Shown here piece by piece: positions 23,995-34,750 of a stretch of 64,000 nt of DNA. How positions within the stretch are numbered: position 1 is the stretch's first letter; each line of letters begins with the position of its first letter. The position numbers were made by a program, and so were the translations under genes. The notes under the pieces were generated by a model. That model ran no database searches and was not told the origin of the DNA. It worked only from the letters and a program-made list of their open reading frames with translations. This stretch comes from Podocnemis expansa (taxonomy: Eukaryota; Chordata; Testudines; Podocnemididae), in contig ML682024.1 in the NCBI GenBank assembly GCA_007922195.1, forward strand, positions 1,598,051-1,662,050. The letters are read 5' to 3'.

Positions 23995-24511
23995 GACAGA
24001 AAAGTTCAGCTGGCTCATTGAGTGAGTGAGGTCAATAGATGGCCACACAAGAAACCAAATGCCATAGTAAGCAGAAAAATGAAGGAAGACACAGGTAAGG
24101 AAAGGTTGGATGCATAAGATCGTTGGCAGGCCACTTTCCACTTGGAAATCTGTATGGCCAAGGGCTGGTGTCTGAATGTGTGAATATAATGATTTTTTGT
24201 TTGACTTGCAGAAAGGGTAGGTCCTGCTTCACCCAGGCTCTTCTTTACAAGGAAACAAACATTTCTTTGCCTACCCAAGGCACGCATGGAATACTCCTTT
24301 GAAACTGTATCAAGCAAAGTCAATAGAGGGCCAGGAGCAGACAAACAACAGGGGTATGAGTTGGTGACGGTGAATATAAATTTGGGTAGCAACTAATTAA
24401 TGCTAGACTAATTTGGATTTAACACACACATCTCCAAATATGGGTTTTCCCTTTCATTACCAGTCTCTACAGGCGGGGTCAGCATGCACAAATACATTCC
24501 AGCCTTCACGG

Positions 24512-24770
24512 CTTGTCTAGGCTAGAGAAAATGGTGCATTAACTAAAAACTAACATTTTGAAAACCTTAATGTAGATTGGGAAAATTGAATTTTAACTCG
24601 CATTAGCTGATAAAGATGAACCTAGGGGGATTCTAGGCTTTAACTAAACCAAGCAGTTTGTGTTCAAGTGTACATCGTCCTGTTTACACTAGACTAGACT
24701 AATGTTACAACATATTAGTTAGAACATTTTACCATCACATCTTTAAATGCTAACTTAGACAAAGCTTTAG
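24512..24770. mobile_element. MITE-like repeat
   Basis: The ends GCTTGTCTAGGCTAGAG and CTAACTTAGACAAAGC are approximate inverted repeats. The interior is AT-rich with a GTTTACACTAGACTAGAC motif near the right end. No TSD was confirmed. Confidence 0.4.
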
Positions 24771-25104
24771 CAAGGCTAAATGTAAACTGGAGTAATTAGC
24801 ATGCCAAAAGTTCAAAATTACGGGAGTATAAAATAATCTCTAAATCTGGCCCATTGAGCACAAGGTTTTCTACCCTCAGATTTTTGCATTTGCTCCTCTG
24901 AAAAGTAACAGATCATTCTATTGGGTGTTTTTTTTTTTTTTTTTAGCATTTAAGGAAACATTTGTCTTTTCCTTTAAAGAGAAACTGCTAAATCAGAATT
25001 CTATGCAGATTTGACAGCATCAGTTTAGGTTTAAATAGGAACGATGGGTTCTTTTCTCAGTACAATAGGTAATTTTGTTTTCCTTTTCCTTCACTTCCTC
25101 CTTC

Positions 25105-25340
25105 AATATGCTGTTTGCCACTCTTTGAATCTAAACAACTGCACTGATTTGCTGTTACAGTGTGACCTGTTCCCATGACTTACACTTCCCTGCATTTATT
25201 TTTCTCCCATTCATCTTTGGTTCTCCATTTTCAAGCATCTGACAAAGTGGGATTTTCTCCCTTCAAAGCTCATGTGATATATAAATTTGTTAGTCTTTAA
25301 AAGTGCCCCAGGACTCCTTGTTTGTTTCTTTCAGGGAAAC
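25105..25340 (-). mobile_element. tRNA-type SINE, minus orientation (copy 1)
   Basis: Shares its whole length with 32,127-32,343: CTTTGAATCT..AACAACTG, GATTTGCTGTTxC, TGCATTTATTTT, GCATCTGACAAAGTGGGATTT, then TTTGTTAGTCTTTAAAAGTG and GGACTCCTTGTTTGTTT. Read on the minus strand it begins with the AACAAGGAGTCC core found in the fold-back SINEs at 40.6 and 59.6 kb. Families of this kind are abundant in turtle genomes. The flanking TSD was not resolved. Confidence 0.75.
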
Positions 25341-26068
25341 AGATTTTGATTATTGTGGCAGTGTGTGCACACAGCTGTACTGGGAACTACTAATGTCAGG
25401 GGGTTTTAAATATTAAGAAAGTAGGATTACTAAAACATTCCTAACAATACTGCAAGCATAAGGAATACTCTACCCAGACATTCTGGAGAATCTAGAACAA
25501 ATCTTTCTCACTTTCCATTCACATTCCTCTTAGCGCACTCCACCTTCAGCCAAATCTGTTCATTTATTTGAAACAGTTTTCCAGAAAGTCACATTTATAG
25601 GTTCAAGTGCATCAGGAATTAGAGGTGGAAAAGAACTATTAGATCAGAGTTGTCCTCCTGCTAAGGTGGATTGTTCCCTATAATTAGGCTTGGCAGAACT
25701 CAGGTTTTTTTTTTTTTTGTTTTTTTTTTTAAATAATTTCAGTGGATGATAGCAGTGTTTAATTTTAAGCATTTTTATTGCTTCAAATTTTCAATTGTGG
25801 GAAACTGGGACCAGGGAGAAATCAGACAAGTTTTTTTTTTTTAATGGCAGTAGATGTTAATATTCTAAAAATTTAATGCTTTATAGCCATTAAAACAAAC
25901 TGTCAACATATCATCATTATACAAAGTAAATATTCCTAACGCAAACTCAGTGAAAGATCTCAAGCAACATTTTTTCTTATTTCACCTGTGTTTAAATTTC
26001 AGTTATCAATGGAAGTGTGTGCATGCGGTAGGAACTCAGCGTTTACAGATAAAAATCTAATCTTCCCA

Positions 26069-26105
26069 GAAACCAAACGGAATATAGTATTTTCCGTTTG
26101 GTTTC
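26069..26105. repeat. Perfect 14-bp hairpin
   Basis: GAAACCAAACGGAA (26,069-26,082) is followed after 9 nt by its exact complement TTCCGTTTGGTTTC (26,092-26,105). The symmetry stops there. The stem is too short for a microRNA precursor and no known element was recognised. Confidence 0.8.
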
Positions 26106-26866
26106 AATAGTTTTAAGCAGCCAGACTTCCATCAGTTCTCCAGAGGACTATATTCAATAATCCAAGAACTCATTTAAGAAACTTTTCCTTGGGCAGCTAA
26201 ATTTTCCCCTTGCTTAATTTACTCTTTTAGGCTAGATCCCTGGAATGGCATCATATTAATCTTACTTTGAAAAGACCCACACAAAGGAACCTGATGGTCG
26301 TGAGTAAACCAATGCCCCCCAAAGCTTATAGCCATTCAAAAAAACTGGTTTATAGAATGGAATTACTGAATTTTTAAACATTCTAAGTAACCTTCCTGCA
26401 GTATTTTGATATGTTTTATTTCTTTTTCTATTTTGAATGAAGTATACAATTTATCTTCCAATGTTATGCATAATTTGTCCATGAAGGAATGTATAGTATT
26501 TTGCCAACATTGTAGTAAAACAGGAAACTTACTGTACCAAGATTTAATCCCTATTAAATGTTCAAATGCAACATTTGATTTAGACAACATATAAGCATGC
26601 TTCCCTTTTACTTACTTTGCAAATAAATGGACTTCCAGATGTTGAATCAGACACCAGGACGCTATTCAGATTGTCTCCCACCCCCCTTTAAAAGTCTGTC
26701 GCAACACAGCATGGATTTTTGTAATAAGCAAGATAAACTTTGTGATCAGGGCTGACTTCCGAAGATGGCAAGTGGCTGTAATTAATATATGTTTATAAGT
26801 TTGAACATCCTTTATTCTGATTTTAGTCTACTTTTCCTCTTGCTCACTCCCATCTACAGCCTGAAG

Positions 26867-27052
26867 CAGTGGTTCTCAACCTTTTGTGGGTTGTGACACA
26901 TTTGGCAGCATATCCAGACCCTACAGGACCCAGCGCTCAGCCCTACCCCCCCAGGCTCAAATCCAGCCTCCTCCCCAGCTCTCTGAGATACACTTATTGC
27001 TGTGTGGCGATACTACAGTAATATGTCCCGATGCAGTGGTTGAGAAAAACTG
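26867..27052. mobile_element. Short hAT MITE with 8-bp TSD
   Basis: Runs from CAGTGGTTCTCAACCTTTT to AGTGGTTGAGAAAAACTG. It is flanked by GCCTGAAG (26,859-26,866) and GCCTGGAG (27,053-27,060), matching at 7 of 8 positions. It is 186 bp long and non-coding. Confidence 0.82.
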
Positions 27053-27190
27053 GCCTGGAGGACAGGGTGTATTGTACAGGCTGGTATCTGGTATATCCAA
27101 AGGATTGAGGGGAGTCTTAAAAAAACCCCACTAGATAAAGATAAGCATAAACAAGACAAAAACATTCAGATAAAGAGATTAGAAGGTTGC

Positions 27191-27496
27191 TTACCTGGCA
27201 GCAGCCGTTGTTCTTCAAGATGTGTGTCCCTGGCTATGCTCCACTTTAGGTGTTCGTTGTGCCCTCACATTGAGCCCAGACATTATATTGCAGTAGTCAC
27301 TCGTGCTGCATGCGAGCTCCCCACAGAGCTGTTGGCTCCTGACACTCTTGAGCACAGCCAGAGGGCCCCCCCCCCCAATCCACTCCTCCTCAGCTGCAGA
27401 ATGCTTTGCCCAACTCCGCAGTAGAGCGGAGGAGGAGGGATAGTGGAGCATACCCAGGGACACACGTCTTGAACAACAACAGTTACTGCCAGGTAA
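27191..27496. repeat. Inverted arms at the 3' terminus of DIRS element 2
   Basis: TTACCTGGCAGCAGCCGTTG (27,191 onward) pairs with CAACAGTTACTGCCAGGTAA ending at 27,496. The arms are about 46 bp and similar throughout (also TGTGTGTCCCTGG against CCAGGGACACACG). They enclose about 215 bp. DIRS element 1 has the same layout at 12,579-12,854. Confidence 0.82.
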
Positions 27497-27679
27497 GTAA
27501 GCTTCTATTCTTCATCGAGTGATGTCCCTGGGAGCTCCAGTCTAGGTGCCTATGGAACAGTTTCCCTTAAGGAAGGAGGAACAGTGTGGCTGTTGGGTGG
27601 TCAACAGAGGCAAGAACTGTGCTGCCCTGGTTAGTGTTCGAATGCATCTGTTCTATAGCATAATGTTTAGTGAAAGTAT

Positions 27680-28640
27680 GAATGGAGCTCCATGTAATGG
27701 CTGCACGTGTCCCTTAACAGCACATTGCTGAGAAAAGCCATAGTTGTAGCCACAGCTTGTGTTGAGCGTAACCTGTCACGTTCTGGTGGCAACAAATTAT
27801 TCAGAGCGTATTCCACAAGTATGCAGTCTTTTATCCACTTAGATATTCTCTGAGATAAAATAGTTGTTGCTTTGGACCGTTCTGCTACAGAGATGAAAAA
27901 TCTGGGTGATCTCCTGAATGGTTTAGTCCTGCCTAAATAGAAAGCGATGGTTCTCCAAACATCGAGAGTGTGCAGCAATGTGGATCTCAAATCAGAATGT
28001 GGTTTTGGACAGAAGGTGGGTAAGGGAGATTTCCTGGTTGATGCGCAATTGGGTGTTGATCTCAGGCACAAACTTAGGATGGGTCATAGCGTCACCTTAT
28101 CAGGATGGAAATTTGTATATGCATGCTCTGTAGCTCTACACAGCCCAATCTCACCAACCCACTTAGCCAATGTTACGGCTACCAAGAATGACACCTTCAT
28201 GGATAGCTGTACCAGGGAGCAAGTTGCCACAGGTTTGAATGGTTTCCTGATTATAGTTTCTAGTACTAAATTAAGGTCCCATGGTTTAGTTGGTGCACTT
28301 TCCAGGAATACATACTGTAACCCTCGTAAAAACCATTCTGTGATTGAGTCTGTAAACACAGATGTCTCTCTTTCTTTCAGATGAAAAGCTGAGATAGCAG
28401 CGATGTTAACCTTGACAGAGGTATCTGAAAGACCCAAATCTTTGAATCAAAGCATATATTCAAGAATATCAGGAATGGGGGCTGTGATAAGAGAGAGATG
28501 TTGTTTCGCACACCACAGCAAGAGTCTCTTCCATTTCTGCAGATAAGTTTTCCTTGTCAGCTGTTTTCTGCCTTTAAGGAGTATATTTTTCACCCCCCGC
28601 CCCCCCCGGAACACACTAACTCCTATAACTGGAACCATGG
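27680..28640 (-). pseudogene. DIRS tyrosine recombinase, inactive
   Basis: The N-terminal domain reads LTRKTYLQKWKRLLLWC (about 28,560). It is followed by LSDTSVKVNIAAISAFH and PWDLNLVLETIIRKPF, then the catalytic domain with LLHTLDVWRTIAFYLGRTK and QRISKWIKDC, the typical DIRS recombinase series. The active site has decayed. In the expected S-A-R-R-V-S-E-I-type box the sequence is LAKWVGEI, with Trp for the catalytic Arg. The expected H-x-x-R motif reads R-S-T-Q. Two frameshifts split the gene into three frames. The intact enzyme would integrate a circular cDNA by site-specific recombination. Confidence 0.85.
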
Positions 28641-29430
28641 ATCTTCCATCCCATCAGATGAAGTTTGCGCCAATTCAGGTGAAGGCCATGTCTGTTGTTC
28701 TGTGACAGGAGATCCCTGCAAAGAGGTAGAAATATCGGGGGATACACCACCATTTGAACTAAGTAAAGGAACCAGATTTGTCTTGAGCACGCTGGTGCAA
28801 TCAGGATTATTGATGCCTTGTCTATCTGAGCTTTCCATAGCACCTTGTGTAGTAATGGTACAGGAAGAAATGCATATAGGAGATGGCAGCTCTAATCTAA
28901 GAGGAAAGCATCCCCTAGGGATTTGTGACCTATCCCTACTCTGGAGCAGAACAGATGGCACTTCCTGATTCATCTGCATTGCAAACAGGTTGATGAAAGG
29001 GTAGCCCCATTTCTGAGAGAGAGTTTGAAGTACCTGATTGTTCAATTCCCATTCTTGTTTTATTCCAAACTGTCTGCTGAGCATATCTGCTGTGGTATTC
29101 ATAGAATCATAGGTAAGTATGAGGCTGAAGTTCTGCTACCCTGCCGGAGGCACCATGTCCATAATCAGACAACCTCTCTACAAAGCGACTGGGAGTGTGT
29201 GCCTCCTTGCTTGTTTATGCAATAAATACACACAACGGCGTCTGTTGTGACTTTTACATTTTTGTCTTCTATCCTTGGGAGTAAATGCTTGCATGCTTTC
29301 CACACTACACACAGCTCTAGTATGTCGATATGCAGTTCTGTCTCCTGCATCAGCCAACATTCTTCTACCACGTGATCTCCCATGTAAGCCCATCAGTGAT
29401 GCATCTGTCGTCAGAAATACTGATGGTGGG
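28640..29430 (-). pseudogene. DIRS RNase H and connecting region, inactive
   Basis: Reading right to left: TTDASLMGLHGRSRG (about 29,410), HIDILELCVVWKACKHLLP (29,320), VTTDAVVCIYCINKQGGTHS, then TADMLSRQFGIKQEWELN and GYPFINLFA. These follow the DIRS RNase H layout (TDAS, LEL, TDN, INxQGG, ADxLSR). Frames shift between the blocks, and the third acidic motif reads TDA where TDN is usual. The domain would remove RNA from the cDNA hybrid. Confidence 0.8.
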
Positions 29431-29699
29431 TCTTGAAATGAAAGTTATTCCCATCATCATATCGTGTGGTCGCATCCATCATTGCAGGTCTTGGTCGATC
29501 ACCTGTGACATCACAACCATCCTGAAAATACTGTTCTTTCTTGTCCTGTAAATAGAGGCCAGCCATGTCTGCAATTAGCACATATGCAGACAAGCGTGTG
29601 GACCCACCTGGGTTGTGGTCACCATATGCCCCATCAACTAGAGATACATATGAACAGACACTGTTGGGCTGTTCGTCATTGTCCTGATCAGTTCTGTCA

Positions 29700-30430
29700 G
29701 CGTCTTGAATCTTCATCAGTAGCGATGTTCTTGCAGCCACTGAATACAGGAATGCCTCTATGAATTCCAGCTGTTGCTTCAGTGTCAGTGATGACTTCTG
29801 GAAGTTTAACTTTAGACCCAAATTCTGGAAGCCCATTATTATGTGTTGAATTGCCCATTTTGCCTGTTCCATGGACCTCATTTTTAGTAGACAGTTGTCT
29901 AGATATGGAAAGATAATTATGCCTTGCTTGTGTAGGTGTGTGGTGACTACCACCAAAAGTTTTGAGAAAACTCTCGGTGCTGTTGTAATTCCAAAGGATA
30001 GTACCCTGTACTGGCAATGGCTGTGATGCACCATAAAGTGGAGAAGTCTTGTGTGTACCATATGCATAGTTACATGAAAGTGCGCAACTTGTAGGTTGAG
30101 AAATGAAAATCAATTCCTCCATTCCAGTATTGGTATGATGGTTGACAATATGACCGTCTTGACTTTGTGGGTTCTTATAAACTTGTTCAGCTTTCTCAAG
30201 TCCAGTACTGGTCTCCATCCCCCTCCCTCTATAGCATGGTGGCACTGGTTTTATGGCAGCTAACTCCAAAGGCAGCTCACTTCCTGCTGTAACAGCTGTG
30301 AGTGAGTTGTGTCCCTGAAAAGGGACAGGGTAGGGGTTTGATTGGGAGTTACAGATGAAAATTGGATAGCATAACCATTTCTTATGATTTCTAGTACCCA
30401 ATCAGTCCAATGTGATAGCTTCCCATTTAT
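29700..30430 (-). pseudogene. DIRS reverse transcriptase, inactive
   Basis: The fingers motif WRPVLDLRKLNKF is readable near 30,190-30,220 in a frame that then meets a TGA where Trp is expected (about 30,110). The next piece reads SFGITTAPRVFSKLL (30,000) and FPYLDNCLLK (29,900), corresponding to the LPFGLxTAPRVF and YLDD boxes. The second catalytic Asp is replaced by Asn (codon at 29,896-29,894). The 234-codon frame over the same area is out of phase and is not the gene. Confidence 0.85.
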
Positions 30431-30699
30431 TTAAGAATGGTTTCAAACAATGGCCAGAGGTGGTTTCGTTGTCTATCCTGTCTGGATGGGGAGAGCTGTT
30501 CATACCCCCAACCAAATTTTCAAAACTGTTGTCTTGTCAAAGATGACAGTTGCTGTGCTGATTGATTGTTTAGGGTACACTTTCATCTCTGACCACTTTG
30601 CCTATTCCTATCCATTTGTTGTCTTTAATGTTGGTATTGTGGAACCTTGCATTGATAAGGTTTTTATCTAAATTGTGATCTCCTCATTGATGTGTTTGC

Positions 30700-31507
30700 A
30701 GGAGCAATGATTCCCAGTGTGTACAGAGTGGCCCCAGAATCTTTTAATGTATGCATCACCTCATCTGTCTTCTCTCCTAACAACTTCATCTTATCAAACA
30801 AACGGTAAGTCCTCTATCTTCACCTGGAGTTGTTTTGGCAGTGCTGCCAAGCATAAGCATGATGTTTCTGTGTATCACTATAGCTGTAGCCATGGTCCTA
30901 GCCACTGTATCGGTGGAGTCAAGGGCAGCTTGTAATGCTGTTCTGGTTAGGAGCTGACCCTCCTTGATTATGGACTAGTTTTGTTCTTGCTTGTCTTCCA
31001 CAATGAATTCAAGAAATTCAGAGAACTTCGAGTAAGTATTATGATCCTAGTTTACTAACAAAGCAGTATGGTTTGTTATCCTTAGCTGGAGTATGTTAGA
31101 GGAGCATGTTTTCTATACAAAAGGTTCCAATGCTTGTCCTGTGTTGACGCTTTGACGTGTGCTTGTCTAGTATGTTGTTGCACCACCTCCATCACTAGTG
31201 AATTATGTGGTAGATGTGAAAACAAAAATTCATTATCTTCGGATAGTATGTGATATTTCTTACCCGCCTTTTTACATGTTGGAATTCTCCATATATTATT
31301 TGCTGGTTCTGTAATCACATCATTCATAGGAAGGGTGATTTTTGATGAGGTGGTAGTATGAAAAATCTGAAGGAGCCTGTGACTATTCTGAGATGCTTCC
31401 TCTAGGGAAACTTCTTTATCTTGAGTCACTCTTTTGAAAAGCTCCAGTAATTCCTTGAAGTCATCTGTCTTGCTTGATGATTTTGCTGTGATTTTGTCAC
31501 CCACCAC
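30700..31507 (-). pseudogene. DIRS element 2 gag, 3' part
   Basis: Open on the minus strand from the hAT insertion point to 31,082: DFKELLELFKRVTQDKEVSL, HRLLQIFHTTTSSKITLPMN, TCKKAGKKYHILSEDNEFLF. The frame then breaks and continues as LLTRTALQAALDSTDTVART (about 30,950). These are the conserved central Gag blocks of reptile DIRS elements. Confidence 0.75.
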
Positions 31508-32126
31508 CAATGTTCCCTCTAAGGTAAGGGCTTGTGCGCAAAATTTTCAACCCATGTGCAAAACTTTTTCTGAATAAAATTTGTGCGCGAACTCATGCGA
31601 CAAAAGTTACTGAAAAATCTAGAACAATGAAAAATTAATAAAAGCTGTTATTAAAAGTTGTTTTTTTTTAATTAATGAAAAACACCTAAGTTGTTTAGCA
31701 TTCACCTAAATTGCTATACAATCAAACAGAAATTAATTCATGGCTTTCATATAACCCAAGACCAAAGTTATATTCAATCTGGATCCTAGTTGTCACATTT
31801 CTGCCTAATACCCTCATCTCCTGTGTTCTACACGAAGAGTTACAGTTGACAAGGAGGCCAGCTAGTTATCACTGACAGCATTTAAGCTGTCTTAATGGTT
31901 CCAGAGCAATGTTTCTTTTAAGGATTGGGATGTCATAAGCAAACATTTTAGTTTGTGAGCAGAAATTTTGCCTTATGGTAACTTGTGAGTCCAGTAAGTC
32001 AAGACTTCAAAGAGAAACAGCTAGATTTGAACTGATATGCAGATTTGATTGTGTGAAAGCAGGATTGAATCAGTACTATGCTTTCTATTCCCATTACAAC
32101 AGGCGATTTGACTTCACCCGTGTCTA

Positions 32127-32343
32127 CGTGCTATTTCCCAGTGTTTGAATCTTAACAACTGCTCTGATTTGCTGTTTCTGTATGACCTGATCACGTCTTA
32201 CACTCCCTTGCATTTATTTTCATCGCATTCTGTAAATTCCCGTCTTCAAAGCATCTGACAAAGTGGGATTTCACTCATGAAAGCACATGCAATAAATAAA
32301 TCTGTTAGTCTTTAAGTGCCACAAGACTCCTTGCTTCTGTACA
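32127..32343 (-). mobile_element. tRNA-type SINE, minus orientation (copy 2)
   Basis: Homologous over its full length to 25,105-25,340. It contains GTTTGAATCTTAACAACTG, GCATCTGACAAAGTGGGATTT, GCAATAAATAAATCTGTTAG and CAAGACTCCTTG. It lies inside the hAT element, so it is either later cargo or part of the hAT copy before transposition. Confidence 0.75.
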
Positions 32344-32515
32344 AAATAGGCCTATGTTTTAAAATGTGTTTATTATTAAAATGACTATGTTTTAAAATGT
32401 GTTTATTGTAAATAGAATTTATTAATTGGGTTTAATTGAATTTATGTGAATTGCTATTTGAAATTTAATTTTTAGAAAGCTTTTTAATTAAACTAATTTT
32501 TAAAGTTTTTTTAAA

Positions 32516-32893
32516 AATGGAGAGAAGGAAAGAAAGAAACGAGGACGAGAAAGAAAGAATGAAGGGAAGAGAAGAAAGAAGAGAAAAAAAGAAAAAAGGT
32601 AGAAAGAAAGAGAGAAAAGGAGGAAGGGAAGTGAGGAGAGAGGGAAGGAAGGGAAAGAAAAAATAGGAGAAAGAAGAAAGGAAAAGAGAAATGAGAGAAG
32701 AGAAAAGAAAAGGAAGGAAACAAAGTCAGGAAGAGAAAAAAAAAATAAAAGAAAGGCGAGTGAGAAGAGAAAGAGAAGGAAGGAAAAGAGAAAAAGAAGG
32801 AAACAAGAAAAGAAAGAGAAAAAAGAAAAAAGGAAGAGAAAGAAAGAAAAGAGAGATGGAAAGAAGAGAGATGAAGAGAAAAGAAAGCAGATG
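32516..32893. repeat. GA-rich purine tract
   Basis: About 380 bp of almost pure A and G on the plus strand, with irregular GAAA, GGAA and GAGA units. The long open frames on the opposite strand, rich in Phe, Leu and Ser, are by-products of this composition. Confidence 0.92.
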
Positions 32894-33287
32894 GCAGGCT
32901 CCACCTCCTCCCCAGCTGCACGTCTGCCGGTGCTGAGGATGCCCTGCAGGCACTGCTCTGCTCAGTTCAGCAGCTGAGATCCGAGCTGCTGGCCAGCAGG
33001 AGGAGACAGTCAGCTCCCAAAGACCTGCAGCAAGCACTGTCTCTGAGCCTGAGCCTCTCGCTGCAGCCGGGTTTTTTTTCCTGTCTTTCTCCAGCCCAGC
33101 ATTGCCACAAAAGGCTCAGGCTTGGAGACAGTGCTGGTTGCAGGGCTCTGGGAGCTGACGGTGTCTCCCTCCTGGCCCGCTGCTAAGTTCTCAGTCACTG
33201 AGCCTCAGTCCTGTGTGCTGCCAGCCAATGTGTGCACACTGGGGATGGAAAAGTTGTGTGCAGGTGCGCACCTTAGAGGGAACAGTG

Positions 33288-34436
33288 CCCACCACTGTCA
33301 ATGAGGTATGTGGAATAAGCTCATTCTCAGGGTCAGATGCATAATCACTATCCTGTGTTATATTACCTCAAGGGATGGCTCCAATGACTGTGAGGAGCTA
33401 GATGACCTCACCTTCCTGATGGTGTTTGCTATCCCTATTTATGATTTTGGATGTGGATGCCATGTTTCCCAATTTTCCCAATAATTCTGGAATGTTATGA
33501 AGGAGTAACAGCCAGGGTAGCAGGAACCAGGGATAGATATGGCGTTTGCTATCTCTCTTATTTCCGTAATCAGGAGGTCTATTTGGTGTATCTATTCTAG
33601 AGAGAATTTCATGTTCATCCATTTCATTCCCTTTGCCTGACCGCTGCGACAGTACAGGAGAAGAGTCTAGACCATATGAGAAAACTGGTGAGTTTTTCTC
33701 ATTATATTCTATATACTTTTTCTTCTATGTTTACCCCCCAGTGGCATTTTATTCATTGGGTCCTCATGTATGGGGATAATTGACCGAGCTGGGGGAATCT
33801 CTCTCTCCACTCCATTGCTCATCACAGTGTTGGGTGTCTGCCTTCTCTTCGGTGCCGCTGTGAGCTGCAGTGCGGAACTGGACTGCTTCAGCTCCACGCC
33901 CGACTCTGCAGTCTTGGGCACCGCATCTGTGCCTTTTAGCCCTCAGTGCTGGTGGGGCTCCACACACTGATCCCCCAGTCTGCGCCGTGACTGGCACCAC
34001 CACACTAGTAAATTGCTGTAGTGCCGAAATGGCTATTGATGAGGAGGGGCTTTTCTGATCTTGCCTCTCCTGCTGGCCACATCCTTGCTGCTGTATTGCC
34101 AAGAAATTTAAGTCTCACCACTGGCTTACTCAATACTGCCCTTTTTGTGGGGGTATTCAACAAGGGAGAAGTTCTCTTCCGAGCATGACTCCTGTCCGAG
34201 TCTGAACCAGGCTCCTGCCAAGGGTCTGATGCAGATCTGAGAGACTTCTCCATGAGAATCATCTTCATCCTCAGCTCCCCGTCTTTCCTGGTTCTTGCCT
34301 TCAGGTTTTTATAATGTGGGCATTTCTGAGCTATATGCCTTTTGCCCAGGCAGTGGATAGATTCAGTATGTCCATCTGAAATGGGCATAACTTCCCTCCA
34401 GAGGGAGCACCTCTTGAAACCTGATGAACTGGGCAT
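33288..34436 (-). pseudogene. DIRS element 2 gag, 5' part
   Basis: Starts with a cysteine/histidine cluster reading SIHCLGKRHIAQKCPHYKNL (about 34,360-34,300), followed by a basic stretch (LKARTRKDGELRMK) and an acidic/serine linker. A Trp/Pro-rich remnant (HIYPWFLLPWLLLL, about 33,540) follows. Counting one copy of the 8-bp duplication at the hAT site, the reading frame runs on directly into the 3' part at 31,507. The insertion therefore split one continuous gene. Confidence 0.7.
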
Positions 34437-34589
34437 GTCAGAAGCTACGTCTTTTCTCTGTCTCTCTCTCTCTCTCTTTTTTTTTTTTAATTTAGTACAA
34501 ATATGTTAAGGGTACTATTACTATCACTACCACTACTGTTATCAAACCTAACCAAACACTAACTAATTTGTCTCTAACAGGGTGGAAGA

Positions 34590-34750
34590 CTAGAAGCAAC
34601 TGCAGTCTCCATCTTTAACTGACAGCAGTTGGTAAGGAAGCGATAGAGGGGGCTCTGGCTGCACACAAGAGCCTTGGTGGCCAATGGCTCTGCAGGGAGC
34701 TTGCGTGCAGCATGAACAGCTACTGTGATAGAATCTCTTGGCACGACACA
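34590..34750 (+). repeat. 5' terminal repeat of DIRS element 2
   Basis: Its reverse complement aligns with 27,290-27,420 through GCTGCACGCAAGCTCCCTGC, GAGCCATTGGC and GCAGCCAGAG-like blocks, with many substitutions. Weak similarity continues to about 34,840 (CTTCAATGTTCTTGGGACTCC, reverse complement), which is where I place the element end. Confidence 0.6.

Larger units (their letters stand above)
20911..24511. other. Non-coding stretch with minor repeat traces
   Basis: Mostly unique AT-rich sequence. A possible hAT-type start (CAGTGGTTCTTGACTGC) lies near 22,527 without a recognisable partner. A short CR1 3' end-like piece (AGATTCCAAGGCCAGAAGGGACCATT, minus orientation) is at about 23,617-23,645. 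A T-run is at 23,963-23,990. No exon was recognised. Confidence 0.45.
31508..33287. mobile_element. hAT element, 1.78 kb, inserted in DIRS gag, perfect 8-bp TSD
   Basis: The left end is CAATGTTCCCTCTAAGG and the right end is CCTTAGAGGGAACAGTG, an inverted pair. Next inside are GTGCGCAAAATTTTC on the left and GTGTGCAGGTGCGCA on the right. The flanks are CCCACCAC at 31,500-31,507 and CCCACCAC at 33,288-33,295, an exact 8-bp duplication. No transposase frame is present; much of the interior is a SINE and a purine tract. It is younger than the DIRS element it sits in. Confidence 0.92.

Noticed and set aside
26069..26105. MicroRNA precursor
   Set aside because: The stem is 14 bp and pairing does not extend outward, which is too short for Drosha/Dicer processing.
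29697..30401. 234-codon minus-strand frame over the DIRS reverse transcriptase
   Set aside because: It is in the wrong phase. The real RT motifs (WRPVLDLRKLNKF, TAPRVF, YLDN) lie in other frames over the same bases.
32500..32921. Two 134-136 codon minus-strand frames rich in Phe, Leu and Ser
   Set aside because: They are the complement of the purine tract, and the codon content follows from the simple sequence.
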